A stretch of DNA of 15,956 bases from Gemmatimonadales bacterium UBA4718 (GCA_002404375.1 DHJO01000148.1:1-15956); one strand, 5' to 3'; positions 1 to 7,426 are shown, numbered from the stretch's first letter. A program made the numbers and translations. Notes: generated by a model not told the origin, from the letters alone.

Positions 1-821
1 CTTCCGCCGTCGTCGTTGCCGTTATGACCCTCATGGTGATCTTCCCCGCGCTCGTGGTCATCCTCGAACGCATGGAACGAGCGTCGAATGTTGTTCTCGA
101 TCTGCTGCAGGTTCGCGCTGCCGGGAGTGGCCGTGGTCGGATCGATCACGTTACCGGATGAATCCAGAAACCACCTGGACACATCCAGACTGACCGTCGC
201 GTTCTTCGTAGTCGCGTCGATAACGAGCGGCGGATCGAATTCCATCTCCACCTTCGCACGCACCGGTGCGATGAAGTCGAAAGCCATTGGAACACCATTC
301 TGCTTGATGGTGCCGCGAACCCGGACGCTATTTCCGACGAGCTTCGGGTTGGCGGTGTTGAACTCTGTGCTTCCATCCTTGGCCGGCTCGATCTTGGCTT
401 CGAGCTGAGAAAACGCCCCGGCGGCTAGCGGTATACTCATTATGGGATGGAGTGTCCCATCTACGGGAATATCGATAAGGATCGGATCGCGGGAGACATC
501 TTCGCATTCCTCACCGATGCGGCCGTGATCGTCACCCGAGTCCTCGATTTCTCCAACGCAATCGGCAGACCCAGTGCGATCGAGCTCAAGCTTGCCCAGC
601 ACGAGCTGTACATTGTTGAGGACGAGATTGCCGGCGGGATCAACTGCCTGATCCGAGGCCAGAACGTTCGACGTCGGCGTTGCGGCAGCGCGCGTGGTGA
701 AGGAGAATTGAACAGCGTGATTATTAGTTCCGGCGAGATCGCTGGAACACGCCGTCAGAGCGGCGCTCAATGCGGCGATGCCGGCGAGTTGCCCGATGTT
801 TTGTAGAATTCGTACCATCAT
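1..821 (-). CDS. Putative lipoprotein with acidic, His-rich segments (3' end outside window)
   Basis: The reverse strand is open from an ATG pair at 821-816 to the left edge, giving 273 residues without a stop, so the C-terminus is missing. AGGAGG lies 4 bases before the first ATG and 7 before the second; the second (818) has the better spacing. A hydrophobic N-terminus ends in lipobox L22-T-A-C25, so the product is probably an outer-membrane or periplasmic lipoprotein. Residues 91-104 form an acidic loop flanked by C88 and C106, which could form a disulfide. The last 20 visible residues hold 4 His and 9 Asp/Glu (for example EDHHEGH), which suggests cation binding. The middle (residues 65-215) looks like a beta-rich domain, loosely like DUF4382-type secreted proteins. 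I do not recognise the family, and metal binding is inference. Its promoter must lie in the divergent region 822-1093, but I saw no convincing -35/-10 pair on this strand. Confidence 0.8.
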   Translation of the reverse strand, partial: MMVRILQNIGQLAGIAALSAALTACSSDLAGTNNHAVQFSFTTRAAATPTSNVLASDQAVDPAGNLVLNNVQLVLGKLELDRTGSADCVGEIEDSGDDHGRIGEECEDVSRDPILIDIPVDGTLHPIMSIPLAAGAFSQLEAKIEPAKDGSTEFNTANPKLVGNSVRVRGTIKQNGVPMAFDFIAPVRAKVEMEFDPPLVIDATTKNATVSLDVSRWFLDSSGNVIDPTTATPGSANLQQIENNIRRSFHAFEDDHERGEDHHEGHNGNDDGG

Positions 822-1010
822 CGTACCTCCTGTCGCTGGACCCCGAAGTGGTCGTTACTGACGTGGTCCAACCTACGGGAATTGGAACGGGGGACGAGCC
901 ATTTAAAGGCGGAGGAACGCACGACACAGGCGAGCGACCTCTAGCGAGCGGTGAGGGATTTTTCATGCGCGACAATGATTCGTGCTGGCGGTGAATTTCA
1001 CGTACGGTTA

Positions 1011-1026
1011 TTGCGTGAATTCGCAA
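1011..1026. promoter_or_regulatory. Inverted repeat, possible operator in divergent control region
   Basis: TTGCG and CGCAA arms are separated by TGAATT. The dyad overlaps the candidate -35 of the plus-strand lipoprotein promoter, a usual place for a repressor site. Arms of only 5 bp can occur by chance, so support is weak. The rest of 822-1093 holds no other feature I can support. Confidence 0.25.
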
Positions 1027-1041
1027 AGGATTGTGTACAAT
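1011..1041 (+). promoter_or_regulatory. Candidate sigma-70-like promoter for the 1094 lipoprotein gene
   Basis: TTGCGT (1011-1016) and TACAAT (1036-1041) resemble -35 and -10 boxes. The 19-base spacer is longer than ideal. The -10 is a five-of-six match, and the start codon lies about 50 bases downstream. This is a pattern match only. Confidence 0.35.
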
Positions 1042-1093
1042 CGGGGCCGCGCCCACGCGGCCCGGCAACCCAACCAGTAGCGCGCGAGGGACC

Positions 1094-1582
1094 ATGCTCA
1101 CGAGAACTGTCAGGCTGATCCTGAGCCTTACTGCCGCGACCCCGCTATTGTTCGTCGCCGCCTGCACCAACAACGACCCCATCAGTCCTCTTGCCAAGGC
1201 AGCTGGTCAATACCAGATGACTTTGTTTCGGGGTGTTCCTCTTCCCGTGACCGATACGTACACGGCAGCGGACAGCATCAGCTCGCTTCCAGATGGCGGC
1301 TCCGTTAGCTGGACCGACGGGACCATGGTTCTCAACAGCGACGGAACCTTCGTCGAAACAAACAACTACACGGTCCTCCCCACGGGGAGCACGACGGGCT
1401 CAACCGGCGCGTTCGTGAGCATCGGCAAGTACACGGTGAGCGGCACGACCTTCAGCCTCAGCGTCGCCGCTGTCCCGCAGCAGGTCGCCGCGCGGTTCGC
1501 GACGGGCACAATTTCCGCCAGCACGATCAATTATCAGGAATCCAACGGCGTCAGCTTCGATACTTTCGAGTACAAGCGATAA
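1094..1582 (+). CDS. Small lipoprotein, beta-rich, function unknown
   Basis: A 162-residue protein. I chose the ATG at 1094 over an ATG at 1031 because a clean signal peptide follows it: basic start, hydrophobic core, then lipobox V21-A-A-C24. GAGGG just upstream can act as a ribosome site. The longer version would put 21 odd residues before the signal and would begin inside the predicted promoter. The mature part starts AAGQYQMTLFRGVPLP and continues with alternating strands such as GTMVLNSDGTF and GKYTVSGTTFSLS. This is the pattern of small lipocalin- or META-like beta-barrel lipoproteins that occur as paralogues in related genomes. No catalytic motif is visible. It is divergent from the lipoprotein at 821 and followed by a hairpin overlapping its stop. 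Confidence 0.8.
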   Translation: MLTRTVRLILSLTAATPLLFVAACTNNDPISPLAKAAGQYQMTLFRGVPLPVTDTYTAADSISSLPDGGSVSWTDGTMVLNSDGTFVETNNYTVLPTGSTTGSTGAFVSIGKYTVSGTTFSLSVAAVPQQVAARFATGTISASTINYQESNGVSFDTFEYKR

Positions 1583-1611
1583 AGCGACTGGTGTTCGGCG
1601 CAGAGTCGCTT
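1582..1611 (+). terminator. Stem-loop at the end of the lipoprotein gene, possible terminator
   Basis: A perfect 8-bp stem, AAGCGACT (1582-1589) with AGTCGCTT (1604-1611), encloses a 14-base loop and starts on the last base of the stop codon. Only a weak T-rich stretch (TTATCTT) follows, so termination may be incomplete or factor-aided. Confidence 0.45.
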
Positions 1612-1633
1612 ATCTTCGGGCCAGGCGGAAGCG

Positions 1634-1664
1634 CTGGCGCGGTGCAACTATTGACCGGCGCCAG
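1634..1664 (+). repeat. Second inverted repeat in the 1583-1700 gap
   Basis: CTGGCGC (1634-1640) pairs with GCGCCAG (1658-1664) across a 17-base gap. It sits in the leader of the next gene. It could be part of a tandem terminator with the hairpin just before it, or a leader structure. Seven GC-rich pairs make it only moderately better than chance. Confidence 0.3.
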
Positions 1665-1700
1665 TCGTAGGGCCTCAACAATCTTCTGAGGACGAACACC

Positions 1701-1961
1701 ATGGGCATCCTGGCCTGGATCGTAGTTGGTCTCGTCGCTGGAGTTCTCGCGTCGCTCGTAATGGGTGGCACTGGATACGGCATCATCGGCGACATTGTCA
1801 TCGGCATCGTCGGCGCGTTCATCGGTGGCTGGCTCTTCAGCATGCTCGGAATTTCCACTCCGTTCGGCGGAATGGGTGGCACTATCTTCGTCGCCTTTGT
1901 TGGCGCCGTGGTACTGCTGTTCATCCTGCGGCTGATACGCGGGTCGACGCGAAAGATTTGA
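1701..1961 (+). CDS. GlsB/YeaQ/YmgE-family small membrane protein
   Basis: An 86-residue, Gly-rich, very hydrophobic protein with about three membrane segments (near residues 3-22, 28-48 and 58-79) and a basic C-terminus. The spacing of Gly motifs (GLVAGVLASLVMGG, then GIVGAFIGGWLF) matches the transglycosylase-associated family (YeaQ/YmgE/GlsB), whose members are 80-90 residues long. Despite the family name there is no transglycosylase domain. Members are often stress-induced inner-membrane proteins of unclear biochemistry. GAGGA at 1688-1692 stands 8 bases before the ATG. A large hairpin follows directly, so it may be transcribed alone. Confidence 0.85.
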   Translation: MGILAWIVVGLVAGVLASLVMGGTGYGIIGDIVIGIVGAFIGGWLFSMLGISTPFGGMGGTIFVAFVGAVVLLFILRLIRGSTRKI

Positions 1962-1967
1962 AGCAAT

Positions 1968-2004
1968 CGCGGCGGACCGAGGCGATCGCCTCGACTCCGC
2001 CGCG
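1968..2004. terminator. Long GC-rich hairpin after the YeaQ-like gene
   Basis: Outer arms CGCGGCGGA (1968-1976) and TCCGCCGCG (1996-2004) are perfectly complementary. Inside them lies a 16-base perfect palindrome, CGAGGCGATCGCCTCG (1978-1993), offset by a small internal loop. The result is about 15 stem pairs with a GATC loop, starting 6 bases after the stop codon. No T-tract follows, so it may act as a factor-dependent terminator or an mRNA 3'-end stabiliser. Confidence 0.55.
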
Positions 2005-2052
2005 GGCCTCCCCCTTGGTCGGATCGTCGTTTCGGATGAAGCGGGCGCGCCA

Positions 2053-2469
2053 ATGGGGGCACTAAAAAGGACAGCCGGCTACTCAGGCACGCCGCTGGTG
2101 GCCAAGCTCGGAATCAAAGCGGGCGCGCGCGCGCAGATCGTGAACCCGCCGGCTGATTTCTCGGAGACGCTCGGGGGCTTGCCGGAAGGCGTGACGTTGA
2201 CGTCTCGAGGTTCGCTCGATTTCGGGATGCTCTTCGTGACCGCGAGAACCGATCTCGCAAAACGGTTCCCGGGCCTCCGCAACAGACTTGCGTCCAACGG
2301 GATGCTCTGGATTTCCTGGCCGAAGCAGAGCTCCGGCGCGCCGACTGATCTCACCGAGAACGTGGTTCGCGCAATAGGATTGGAGCTTGGACTTGTGGAT
2401 GTGAAGGTTTGTGCCGTCGATGCTACCTGGTCCGGACTCAAGTTTGTGCGACGGCTCAGCGATCGCTGA
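2053..2469 (+). CDS. DUF3052-like conserved protein
   Basis: A 138-residue cytoplasmic protein with no signal or membrane segment. Conserved-looking stretches are GYSGTPL (9-15) followed by KLGIK, then LPEGV (43-47), ISWPK (87-91), DLTE (99-102) and a C-terminal VKVCAVDATWSGLKFV (117-132). I recognise this pattern as the family usually labelled DUF3052, whose function is not known. The strand-helix alternation looks like a small alpha/beta fold. The start follows an intergenic hairpin and has only a weak purine-rich stretch upstream; starting near GYSGTPL would also suit the family. Its stop codon lies within a palindromic terminator, so it is probably monocistronic. Confidence 0.7.
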   Translation: MGALKRTAGYSGTPLVAKLGIKAGARAQIVNPPADFSETLGGLPEGVTLTSRGSLDFGMLFVTARTDLAKRFPGLRNRLASNGMLWISWPKQSSGAPTDLTENVVRAIGLELGLVDVKVCAVDATWSGLKFVRRLSDR

Positions 2470-2474
2470 GTTTT
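2455..2474 (+). terminator. Intrinsic terminator overlapping the stop of the DUF3052-like gene
   Basis: A perfect 16-base palindrome, CTCAGCGATCGCTGAG (2455-2470), is followed at once by TTTT (2471-2474). Stem plus U-run is the classic intrinsic layout, though the T-run is short. The TGA stop (2467-2469) lies in the right arm. Confidence 0.6.
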
Positions 2475-2536
2475 CGCGCGCATCCAGTTGGCGATAAGTT
2501 TCTTCTCATGACGACAAGCAAGGATGCCAGGGGCCG

Positions 2537-3457
2537 TTGAAAGCAATCACCGCACTTCTGGATGGCCTCGTGGACTACGCGGGCCTCTTTCCTCCGGCCA
2601 GCGAAGACATGCGGCCCGCCCTCGAGAGCTATGCATCGTATCTCGAGAGCTCCGATAGAAAAGCGCTCGGAAGATTCATCGTTCCTCTGCGCCGGCTGAA
2701 GGAGCTTGAGGACGCCGGCCAGAGCCTCTTCCCGCGTGAGGTGGATTCCGATCCCTGGAGATTGAGTGTGCTCGTCGCGGACGATGTTCACGCGGCGGGC
2801 GAGGAGATGCTCGAGTTCAATTGTCATCACTCGTCAGGATCACCAGCCGGTCACGTCGTAATCGAGGTTGCAGAGCTCAAGGCCAGCACGGTGGCGGAGA
2901 TAGAAAGTCAGCGCGCGGAGCTCCCAAGCTCGTTCACTCCATATTTCGAGATTCCCACCACTGGCGATGTCTCGCCACTCATCAAAGCGCTCGCGGGGGT
3001 AGGTTCTCGGGCAAAGATTCGAACGGGCGGAGTGACGCCCGAAGCGTTTCCGCCGGCGGTGGAGATCATCGGCTTCATCACGACTTGCAGGCGAGAACGA
3101 GTGCCGTTCAAGGCCACCGCAGGATTGCATCATCCCATCCGCGGCACGTACCGACTCACATACGAGCCGGACAGCCCGACCGGAAAAATGTATGGATTCC
3201 TGAACGTCTTCATGGCGGCGACTTTTGTGTACGCGGCTGAGTCAGAGGAGACGGCCCTCGCGGTGCTGGAGGAGGAGGATCCACTGGCATTCTCGTTTTC
3301 CGATGACGCGATCGCCTGGCGCGATAGGCGTGTCGAGGCGGAGCAGATTCAGGCGTCGCGCGGCGATTTCGCCATCTCGTTCGGTTCGTGCTCCTTTCGC
3401 GAGCCAGTCGATGAGCTCGAGAGCCTCACCCGCGCTGCACGACTAAAGACTCTGTGA
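2537..3457 (+). CDS. Conserved protein of unknown function, coupled to fumarylacetoacetase
   Basis: A 306-residue soluble protein. The start is TTG at 2537: an in-frame stop lies at 2495-2497 with no ATG or GTG between, and AGGGG sits just before it. The N-terminus (LVDYAGLFPPA, 11-21) looks family-like. Striking blocks are AKIRTGG (159-165), PFKATAGLHHP (190-200), MYGFLNVFMAA (218-228) and SFGSCSFREP (281-290). Lys, Arg and paired His at strand ends recall active sites of (beta/alpha)8 barrels, but I cannot assign a family. The TGA overlaps the GTG of fumarylacetoacetase by 4 bases, so the two are probably translated in step. A role in tyrosine or related aromatic breakdown is inferred from that context alone; enzyme or accessory protein are both possible. 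Confidence 0.8.
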   Translation: MKAITALLDGLVDYAGLFPPASEDMRPALESYASYLESSDRKALGRFIVPLRRLKELEDAGQSLFPREVDSDPWRLSVLVADDVHAAGEEMLEFNCHHSSGSPAGHVVIEVAELKASTVAEIESQRAELPSSFTPYFEIPTTGDVSPLIKALAGVGSRAKIRTGGVTPEAFPPAVEIIGFITTCRRERVPFKATAGLHHPIRGTYRLTYEPDSPTGKMYGFLNVFMAATFVYAAESEETALAVLEEEDPLAFSFSDDAIAWRDRRVEAEQIQASRGDFAISFGSCSFREPVDELESLTRAARLKTL

Positions 3458-4776
3458 ATAACACGCACGATTCGGCGCTCACGTCGTGGGTCGAGTCAGC
3501 CAATTCTCCTGACTCAGACTTCCCAATCCAGAATCTTCCATTCGGCGTATTCTCGCGGAAAGGCGAGACCGAGCGTCGCGTCGGCGTCGCGATCGGTAAT
3601 CAGATCGTTGACATTGGCGAATCGCTGAGCGCAAACCTGTGGACGGGTAAGGCGCGGGACGTGGCTCGATTCTGCGACCGACCGACGATGAAAGAGCTGA
3701 TGCAGGCGTCCAAGGAAGCCTTGTCGGAGTTCCGGTCGCGCTTGAGCGAGCTGCTCTCCGGAACGCCGGGCGACGAAAGCGCGATCAATCCGCTGCCCCC
3801 GGGCGCGCTCGTCCCGATGTCAGAGGCCGAAATGCGCCCGCCGACCGATATCGGCGACTACACCGACTTTTACGCCTCGATCTATCACGCGACCAACGTC
3901 GGCAAGCTTTTCCGTCCAGAGAGTCCTCTGATGCCGAACTACAAGTACGTCCCAATCGGGTATCACGGACGCGCCTCATCGATCGTTCTTAGTGGCACCG
4001 AGGTGCGTCGCCCCAAGGGGCAGACTCTCCCCACCGGCTCGAAGACTCCCACGTTCGGGCCTTCGCAGATGCTCGACTACGAAGCCGAGATCGGATTTTT
4101 CGTGGGGAAGGGCAACGCGCTGGGAGAGCCCGTTCCCATCGACGAAGCCGAGGATCACATCTTCGGGATTTGTATCGTCAACGATTGGTCGGCGCGGGAC
4201 GTCCAATCGTGGGAATATCAGCCGCTCGGACCTTTTCTTTCCAAGAATTTTGCCACCAGCATCTCACCCTGGGTGGTGACCTGGGAGGCGCTCGAGCCGT
4301 TTCGCGCCCCGGCCTTTTTCCGCCCGCCTGGTGATCCACAACCTCTTCCATATCTCTCTTCCGAGAGGGACAAGAATGAAGGGGGAATTGATCTCACGAT
4401 CGAGGTCTACATCCGGTCGATGCTGATGCGTGAAGGTCACCTGCGGCCCTCGCGGTTGAGCGCGGCTTCCCTCGCTGACATGTACTGGACGCCTGCCCAA
4501 ATGCTCACTCACCACACGAGCAATGGCTGCAACATGGAGCCAGGTGACCTCTTCGCGAGCGGCACAGTGTCCGGACCAGAGGCCGGCTCGCAGGGATGTC
4601 TGCTGGAGCTCACGCGCCGGGGGGCCGAGGCGATCGTTCTGCCGACGGAGGAGGACAGGCGATTCCTGCACGACGGAGACGAGATCATCATGCGGGCCTT
4701 TCTCCAGCGCGAAGGAGCCGCCCGGATCGGCCTCGGCGAGTGCTCTGGCCTCATAGTCGCATCTTCCGCACGATAA
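3454..4776 (+). CDS. fahA: Fumarylacetoacetase
   Basis: This enzyme hydrolyses 4-fumarylacetoacetate to fumarate and acetoacetate, the last step of tyrosine/homogentisate catabolism in the cytoplasm. At 440 residues it has normal length. The N-terminal domain opens SWVESANSPDSDFPIQNLPFGVF, a family signature. The residues expected from animal FAH structures are all present: metal ligands D138 (YTDF), E210 and E212 (DYEAE) and D244 (VNDWSARD); catalytic His145 (YHATNVG); R154; substrate contacts Q251, Y255 and K264; and E376 in SGTVSGPE. The GTG start overlaps the upstream stop (GTGA), which fits translational coupling. Homogentisate dioxygenase and maleylacetoacetate isomerase are not in the window. 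Confidence 0.96.
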   Translation: MNNTHDSALTSWVESANSPDSDFPIQNLPFGVFSRKGETERRVGVAIGNQIVDIGESLSANLWTGKARDVARFCDRPTMKELMQASKEALSEFRSRLSELLSGTPGDESAINPLPPGALVPMSEAEMRPPTDIGDYTDFYASIYHATNVGKLFRPESPLMPNYKYVPIGYHGRASSIVLSGTEVRRPKGQTLPTGSKTPTFGPSQMLDYEAEIGFFVGKGNALGEPVPIDEAEDHIFGICIVNDWSARDVQSWEYQPLGPFLSKNFATSISPWVVTWEALEPFRAPAFFRPPGDPQPLPYLSSERDKNEGGIDLTIEVYIRSMLMREGHLRPSRLSAASLADMYWTPAQMLTHHTSNGCNMEPGDLFASGTVSGPEAGSQGCLLELTRRGAEAIVLPTEEDRRFLHDGDEIIMRAFLQREGAARIGLGECSGLIVASSAR

Positions 4777-4792
4777 CACTCAACGACAATCG

Positions 4793-5320
4793 ATGTCTGC
4801 TTCAAAGAACGGGCGCGAGCCCCTGTACGTCGTGCGCAACTCCCGCATCCACGGCCGTGGCGTCTTCGCCCTCCGCTACATCCGCAAGGGAACCAGGATT
4901 CTCGAGTACACGGGCGAGCGCATCGACGACGACGAGGCCGACCGACGCTACGACGACACGAAGATGAAGCGCCACCATACCTTCCTGTTCACCCTCGGCA
5001 AGAACACGGTCATCGACGGGGCGGCAAACACGGGTGGTGGCGACGCGAGCTTCATCAATCACTCGTGTGATCCGAACTGCGAGGCCGTGATCACGGGTAG
5101 GAAAATTTTCATCCATGCTTTGCGCGGCATCGACCCTGGTGTGGAGCTCGCCTACGATTACCAGTACGAGCGCACGGGCAAGAACGACGCGGAGCTGGAG
5201 AAGTTCTATCTCTGCAAGTGCGGCGCGGAGAATTGTCGGGGATCGATAATGAAGCCCGCAAAGAAGAAGCGCCGGCGGCGAAAGCGCCGACCGGCAAAGG
5301 GGCGATTGGCTGCGCGTTAG
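4793..5320 (+). CDS. SET-domain protein lysine methyltransferase-like, basic C-tail
   Basis: A 175-residue protein that is almost entirely one SET domain. Visible motifs are HGRGVFA (20-26), the cofactor/knot motif FINHSCDPNC (87-96), ELAYDY (118-123) with the usual Tyr, and a post-SET CxCGxxxCRG (141-150) that with the knot Cys would bind zinc. SET enzymes transfer methyl from S-adenosylmethionine to protein lysines. Residues 154-171 are mainly Lys and Arg (KKKRRRRKRR at 157-166), like a histone-H1-type or DNA-binding tail. The gene starts 16 bases after fahA and may be in the same transcript. Bacterial SET proteins of this size are known, but their targets are mostly not; the substrate here cannot be read from sequence. 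Confidence 0.88.
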   Translation: MSASKNGREPLYVVRNSRIHGRGVFALRYIRKGTRILEYTGERIDDDEADRRYDDTKMKRHHTFLFTLGKNTVIDGAANTGGGDASFINHSCDPNCEAVITGRKIFIHALRGIDPGVELAYDYQYERTGKNDAELEKFYLCKCGAENCRGSIMKPAKKKRRRRKRRPAKGRLAAR

Positions 5321-5329
5321 CGTCGGGTC

Positions 5330-5357
5330 TGGACTTCACGTGCGCACTCCCTTTATT
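5330..5357 (+). promoter_or_regulatory. Candidate promoter for the M13 peptidase gene
   Basis: TGGACT (5330-5335) and TTTATT (5352-5357) are each four-of-six matches to sigma-70 boxes with a 16-base spacer, about 30 bases before the ATG. This is the only 60-base gap between the SET and peptidase genes. A weak pattern match. Confidence 0.28.
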
Positions 5358-5386
5358 CCAGCCTGAACTCATTTCGGAGCATCTGC

Positions 5387-7426
5387 ATGCGTCTCGTCAA
5401 TCGCGCGCTGGCTTTCACCTTTGCGCTCGCGACTTCGGCCGCGGCACAAACCTCGGCCGTCCCGATTCAAACCAAGCCCCTCGATCCGGCAAATCTCGAC
5501 CGATCGGTCTCGGCTTGCACCGATTTCTACCACTTCGCTAACGGTGGCTGGATCAAAATCCATCCGGTTCCCGCCGCATTCGCGCGGTGGGGCAGCTTCG
5601 ATGAGCTGTCGGAGAACAATCAGACAAACCTCCTGACGATCCTGCGGAGCGCGGCCGCGAGCGGCAGCACCCAGGCAAACGCCGATCTGCGCAAGCTCTC
5701 GGTCTACTACTCGTCGTGTATGGACTCAGCGGGCGCCGAGCATGCCGGCGGGCAGCCCATCGCTGCCGAGCTATCGCGAATTGCCGCAATCGGCAACCGG
5801 GCTCAGGTCGAAGCCGAGATCGCCCGACTCCATTCGATGGGAGTCCGAGCTGTCTTCGGGTTCGGCGCGACGCAGGACGCAAAAAACAGCACCGCTGTCA
5901 TCGCGGGCATCAACCAGGGCGGACTCTCGCTGCCTGATCGCGACTACTACTTGAATCCGGAGAAGCGGTACGCCGACATCCGAAGCAACTACAAGGATCA
6001 CGTCGCGCGGATGTTCCAGCTCGTTGGAGAGAATCCGGCGCAGGCGGCGGCCGACGCCCAGAGAGTTGTGGCGGTGGAGACAGCCCTCGCCAAGCCGGCC
6101 AAAACGCGCGTAGAGCTGCGCGATCCCAATGCCAACTACCACAAAATGACATCGGCCGAGCTGGCGCAGCTCGCGCCGGGCTTCAGCTGGCCGAGCTTCT
6201 TTTCTGGTGAAGGGAGGGCAGACATCTCGACGATCGACGTCCAGAATCCGGTTTTCATGAAAGTCGCGGACAGCCTGCTCGCCTCAGCGCCGCTCGACGA
6301 CTGGAAGGCGTACCTGCGCTGGAATGTCATTAATGGTGCTGCTTCCACTCTGAGCTCGGCGTTCGTGAATGAGGACTTCCGCTTCGGAAGCACTCTGAGC
6401 GGCACAAAGGAGATGCTGCCCCGTGAGAAGCGGTGCGCCCGCTATACCGACAACGGTCTGAGAGACGCGCTTGGTCAGGCCTACGTGGCCCAGTACTTCA
6501 CGCCGGCGGCGAAGCAGCGCGCGCTGGAAATGGTCCACAACCTCGAGTCGGTATTCCATGACCGTATACAGACCCTGGGCTGGATGAGCGACACCACAAA
6601 AACGCAAGCAGAGACAAAGCTCACCGCGTTCACCAACAAGATCGGCTATCCGGATAAATGGCGTGATTACTCCACGCTTACCATCCAGCCCGGCCCATTC
6701 CTCAACAATGTGCTGGCGGTTCGGCAGTACGAGCGTCGCCGGAGCATGGCCAGAATCGGCCAGCCGGTCGATCGCGCCGAATGGGGCATGACGCCTCCTA
6801 CGGTCAATGCGTACTACAGCCCGCAGATGAATGAGATCGTGTTTCCGGCGGGTATTCTCCAGCCGCCCTTCTTCGATCCCAATGCAGACGATGCGGTGAA
6901 CTACGGCGGCATGGGAGCGGTGATCGGGCACGAGATGACGCACGGCTTCGATGACCAGGGCGCGCAGTTCGATGCTCAGGGAAATCTGAGGAACTGGTGG
7001 ACCGCGGGCGATCTCGAGAAATTCAAGCGCGGCACTGGACTCGTCGCGTCGCAGTTCGACTCATACACCGTGCTCGACAGCGTTCACGTGAACGGAAAGC
7101 TCACCCTTGGCGAAAACCTGGCCGATCTGGGCGGGCTCTCGATTTCGTACGCAGCGCTCCAGAAGGCGCTCGCTGAGAAGGGACGCCCGGCTAACATCGA
7201 CGGATTTACGCCAGAGCAGCGGTTTTTCCTGGCGTGGGCGCAGATCTGGAGAGCCAATACCACCCCGGAGTTAGCGCGCCTGCGCATAAACACCGACCCG
7301 CATTCTCCGGGAGAGTGGAGGACCAACGGTCCGGTCTCGAATCTGCCGCAGTTCGCGGCCGCGTTCGGGTGCAAACCGGGAGATCCAATGGTACGGCCGG
7401 AATCGGTGCGGCCGGTTATCTGGTAG
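5387..7426 (+). CDS. Exported M13-family (neprilysin-like) metalloendopeptidase
   Basis: A 679-residue protein, normal for bacterial M13 (PepO/neprilysin) peptidases. It starts with a signal peptide, probably cleaved near residue 20 (TSAAA|QTS), so it acts in the periplasm or outside. The M13 N-terminal domain has DFYHFANGGWI, DELSENNQ and LPDRDYYL. The catalytic domain has the substrate-binding NAYY (474-477), the zinc site HEMTH (H515, E516, H519), the third zinc ligand E576 in ENLADLGG with D580, and the family-typical end (GCKPGDPM, then a final IW). It degrades peptides. CGGAG lies 8 bases before the ATG. The gene appears to be transcribed alone, with a strong hairpin after it. Confidence 0.95.
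   Translation: MRLVNRALAFTFALATSAAAQTSAVPIQTKPLDPANLDRSVSACTDFYHFANGGWIKIHPVPAAFARWGSFDELSENNQTNLLTILRSAAASGSTQANADLRKLSVYYSSCMDSAGAEHAGGQPIAAELSRIAAIGNRAQVEAEIARLHSMGVRAVFGFGATQDAKNSTAVIAGINQGGLSLPDRDYYLNPEKRYADIRSNYKDHVARMFQLVGENPAQAAADAQRVVAVETALAKPAKTRVELRDPNANYHKMTSAELAQLAPGFSWPSFFSGEGRADISTIDVQNPVFMKVADSLLASAPLDDWKAYLRWNVINGAASTLSSAFVNEDFRFGSTLSGTKEMLPREKRCARYTDNGLRDALGQAYVAQYFTPAAKQRALEMVHNLESVFHDRIQTLGWMSDTTKTQAETKLTAFTNKIGYPDKWRDYSTLTIQPGPFLNNVLAVRQYERRRSMARIGQPVDRAEWGMTPPTVNAYYSPQMNEIVFPAGILQPPFFDPNADDAVNYGGMGAVIGHEMTHGFDDQGAQFDAQGNLRNWWTAGDLEKFKRGTGLVASQFDSYTVLDSVHVNGKLTLGENLADLGGLSISYAALQKALAEKGRPANIDGFTPEQRFFLAWAQIWRANTTPELARLRINTDPHSPGEWRTNGPVSNLPQFAAAFGCKPGDPMVRPESVRPVIW

Noticed and set aside
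441..459. ATGGGA...TCCCAT inverted repeat
   Set aside because: It is a 6-bp dyad inside a coding region with no promoter or gene end nearby; probably chance.
88..806. Plus-strand open frames over the first 800 bases
   Set aside because: The minus strand carries a continuous frame with a strong ribosome site, lipobox and sensible composition over the same stretch, so these are shadows.
724..1197. Minus-strand open frame of 157 codons over the divergent region
   Set aside because: It overlaps the true start and ribosome site of the minus lipoprotein in another frame and the signal peptide of the plus lipoprotein; no motif was seen.
2121..2137. Alternating GC tract as possible Z-DNA or a repeat
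   Set aside because: It is short and explained by Gly-Ala-Arg codons in a GC-rich gene; similar runs occur throughout the window.
3454..5320. fahA plus SET gene as a mobile or defence module
   Set aside because: No integrase, transposase, terminal repeats, target-site duplication or composition shift was seen; both look like chromosomal genes.
6284..6943. Minus-strand open frame of 219 codons inside the M13 peptidase gene
   Set aside because: It lies wholly antisense to a gene with intact catalytic motifs, has an Arg/His/Val-rich composition typical of antisense GC-rich frames, and has no recognisable domain.
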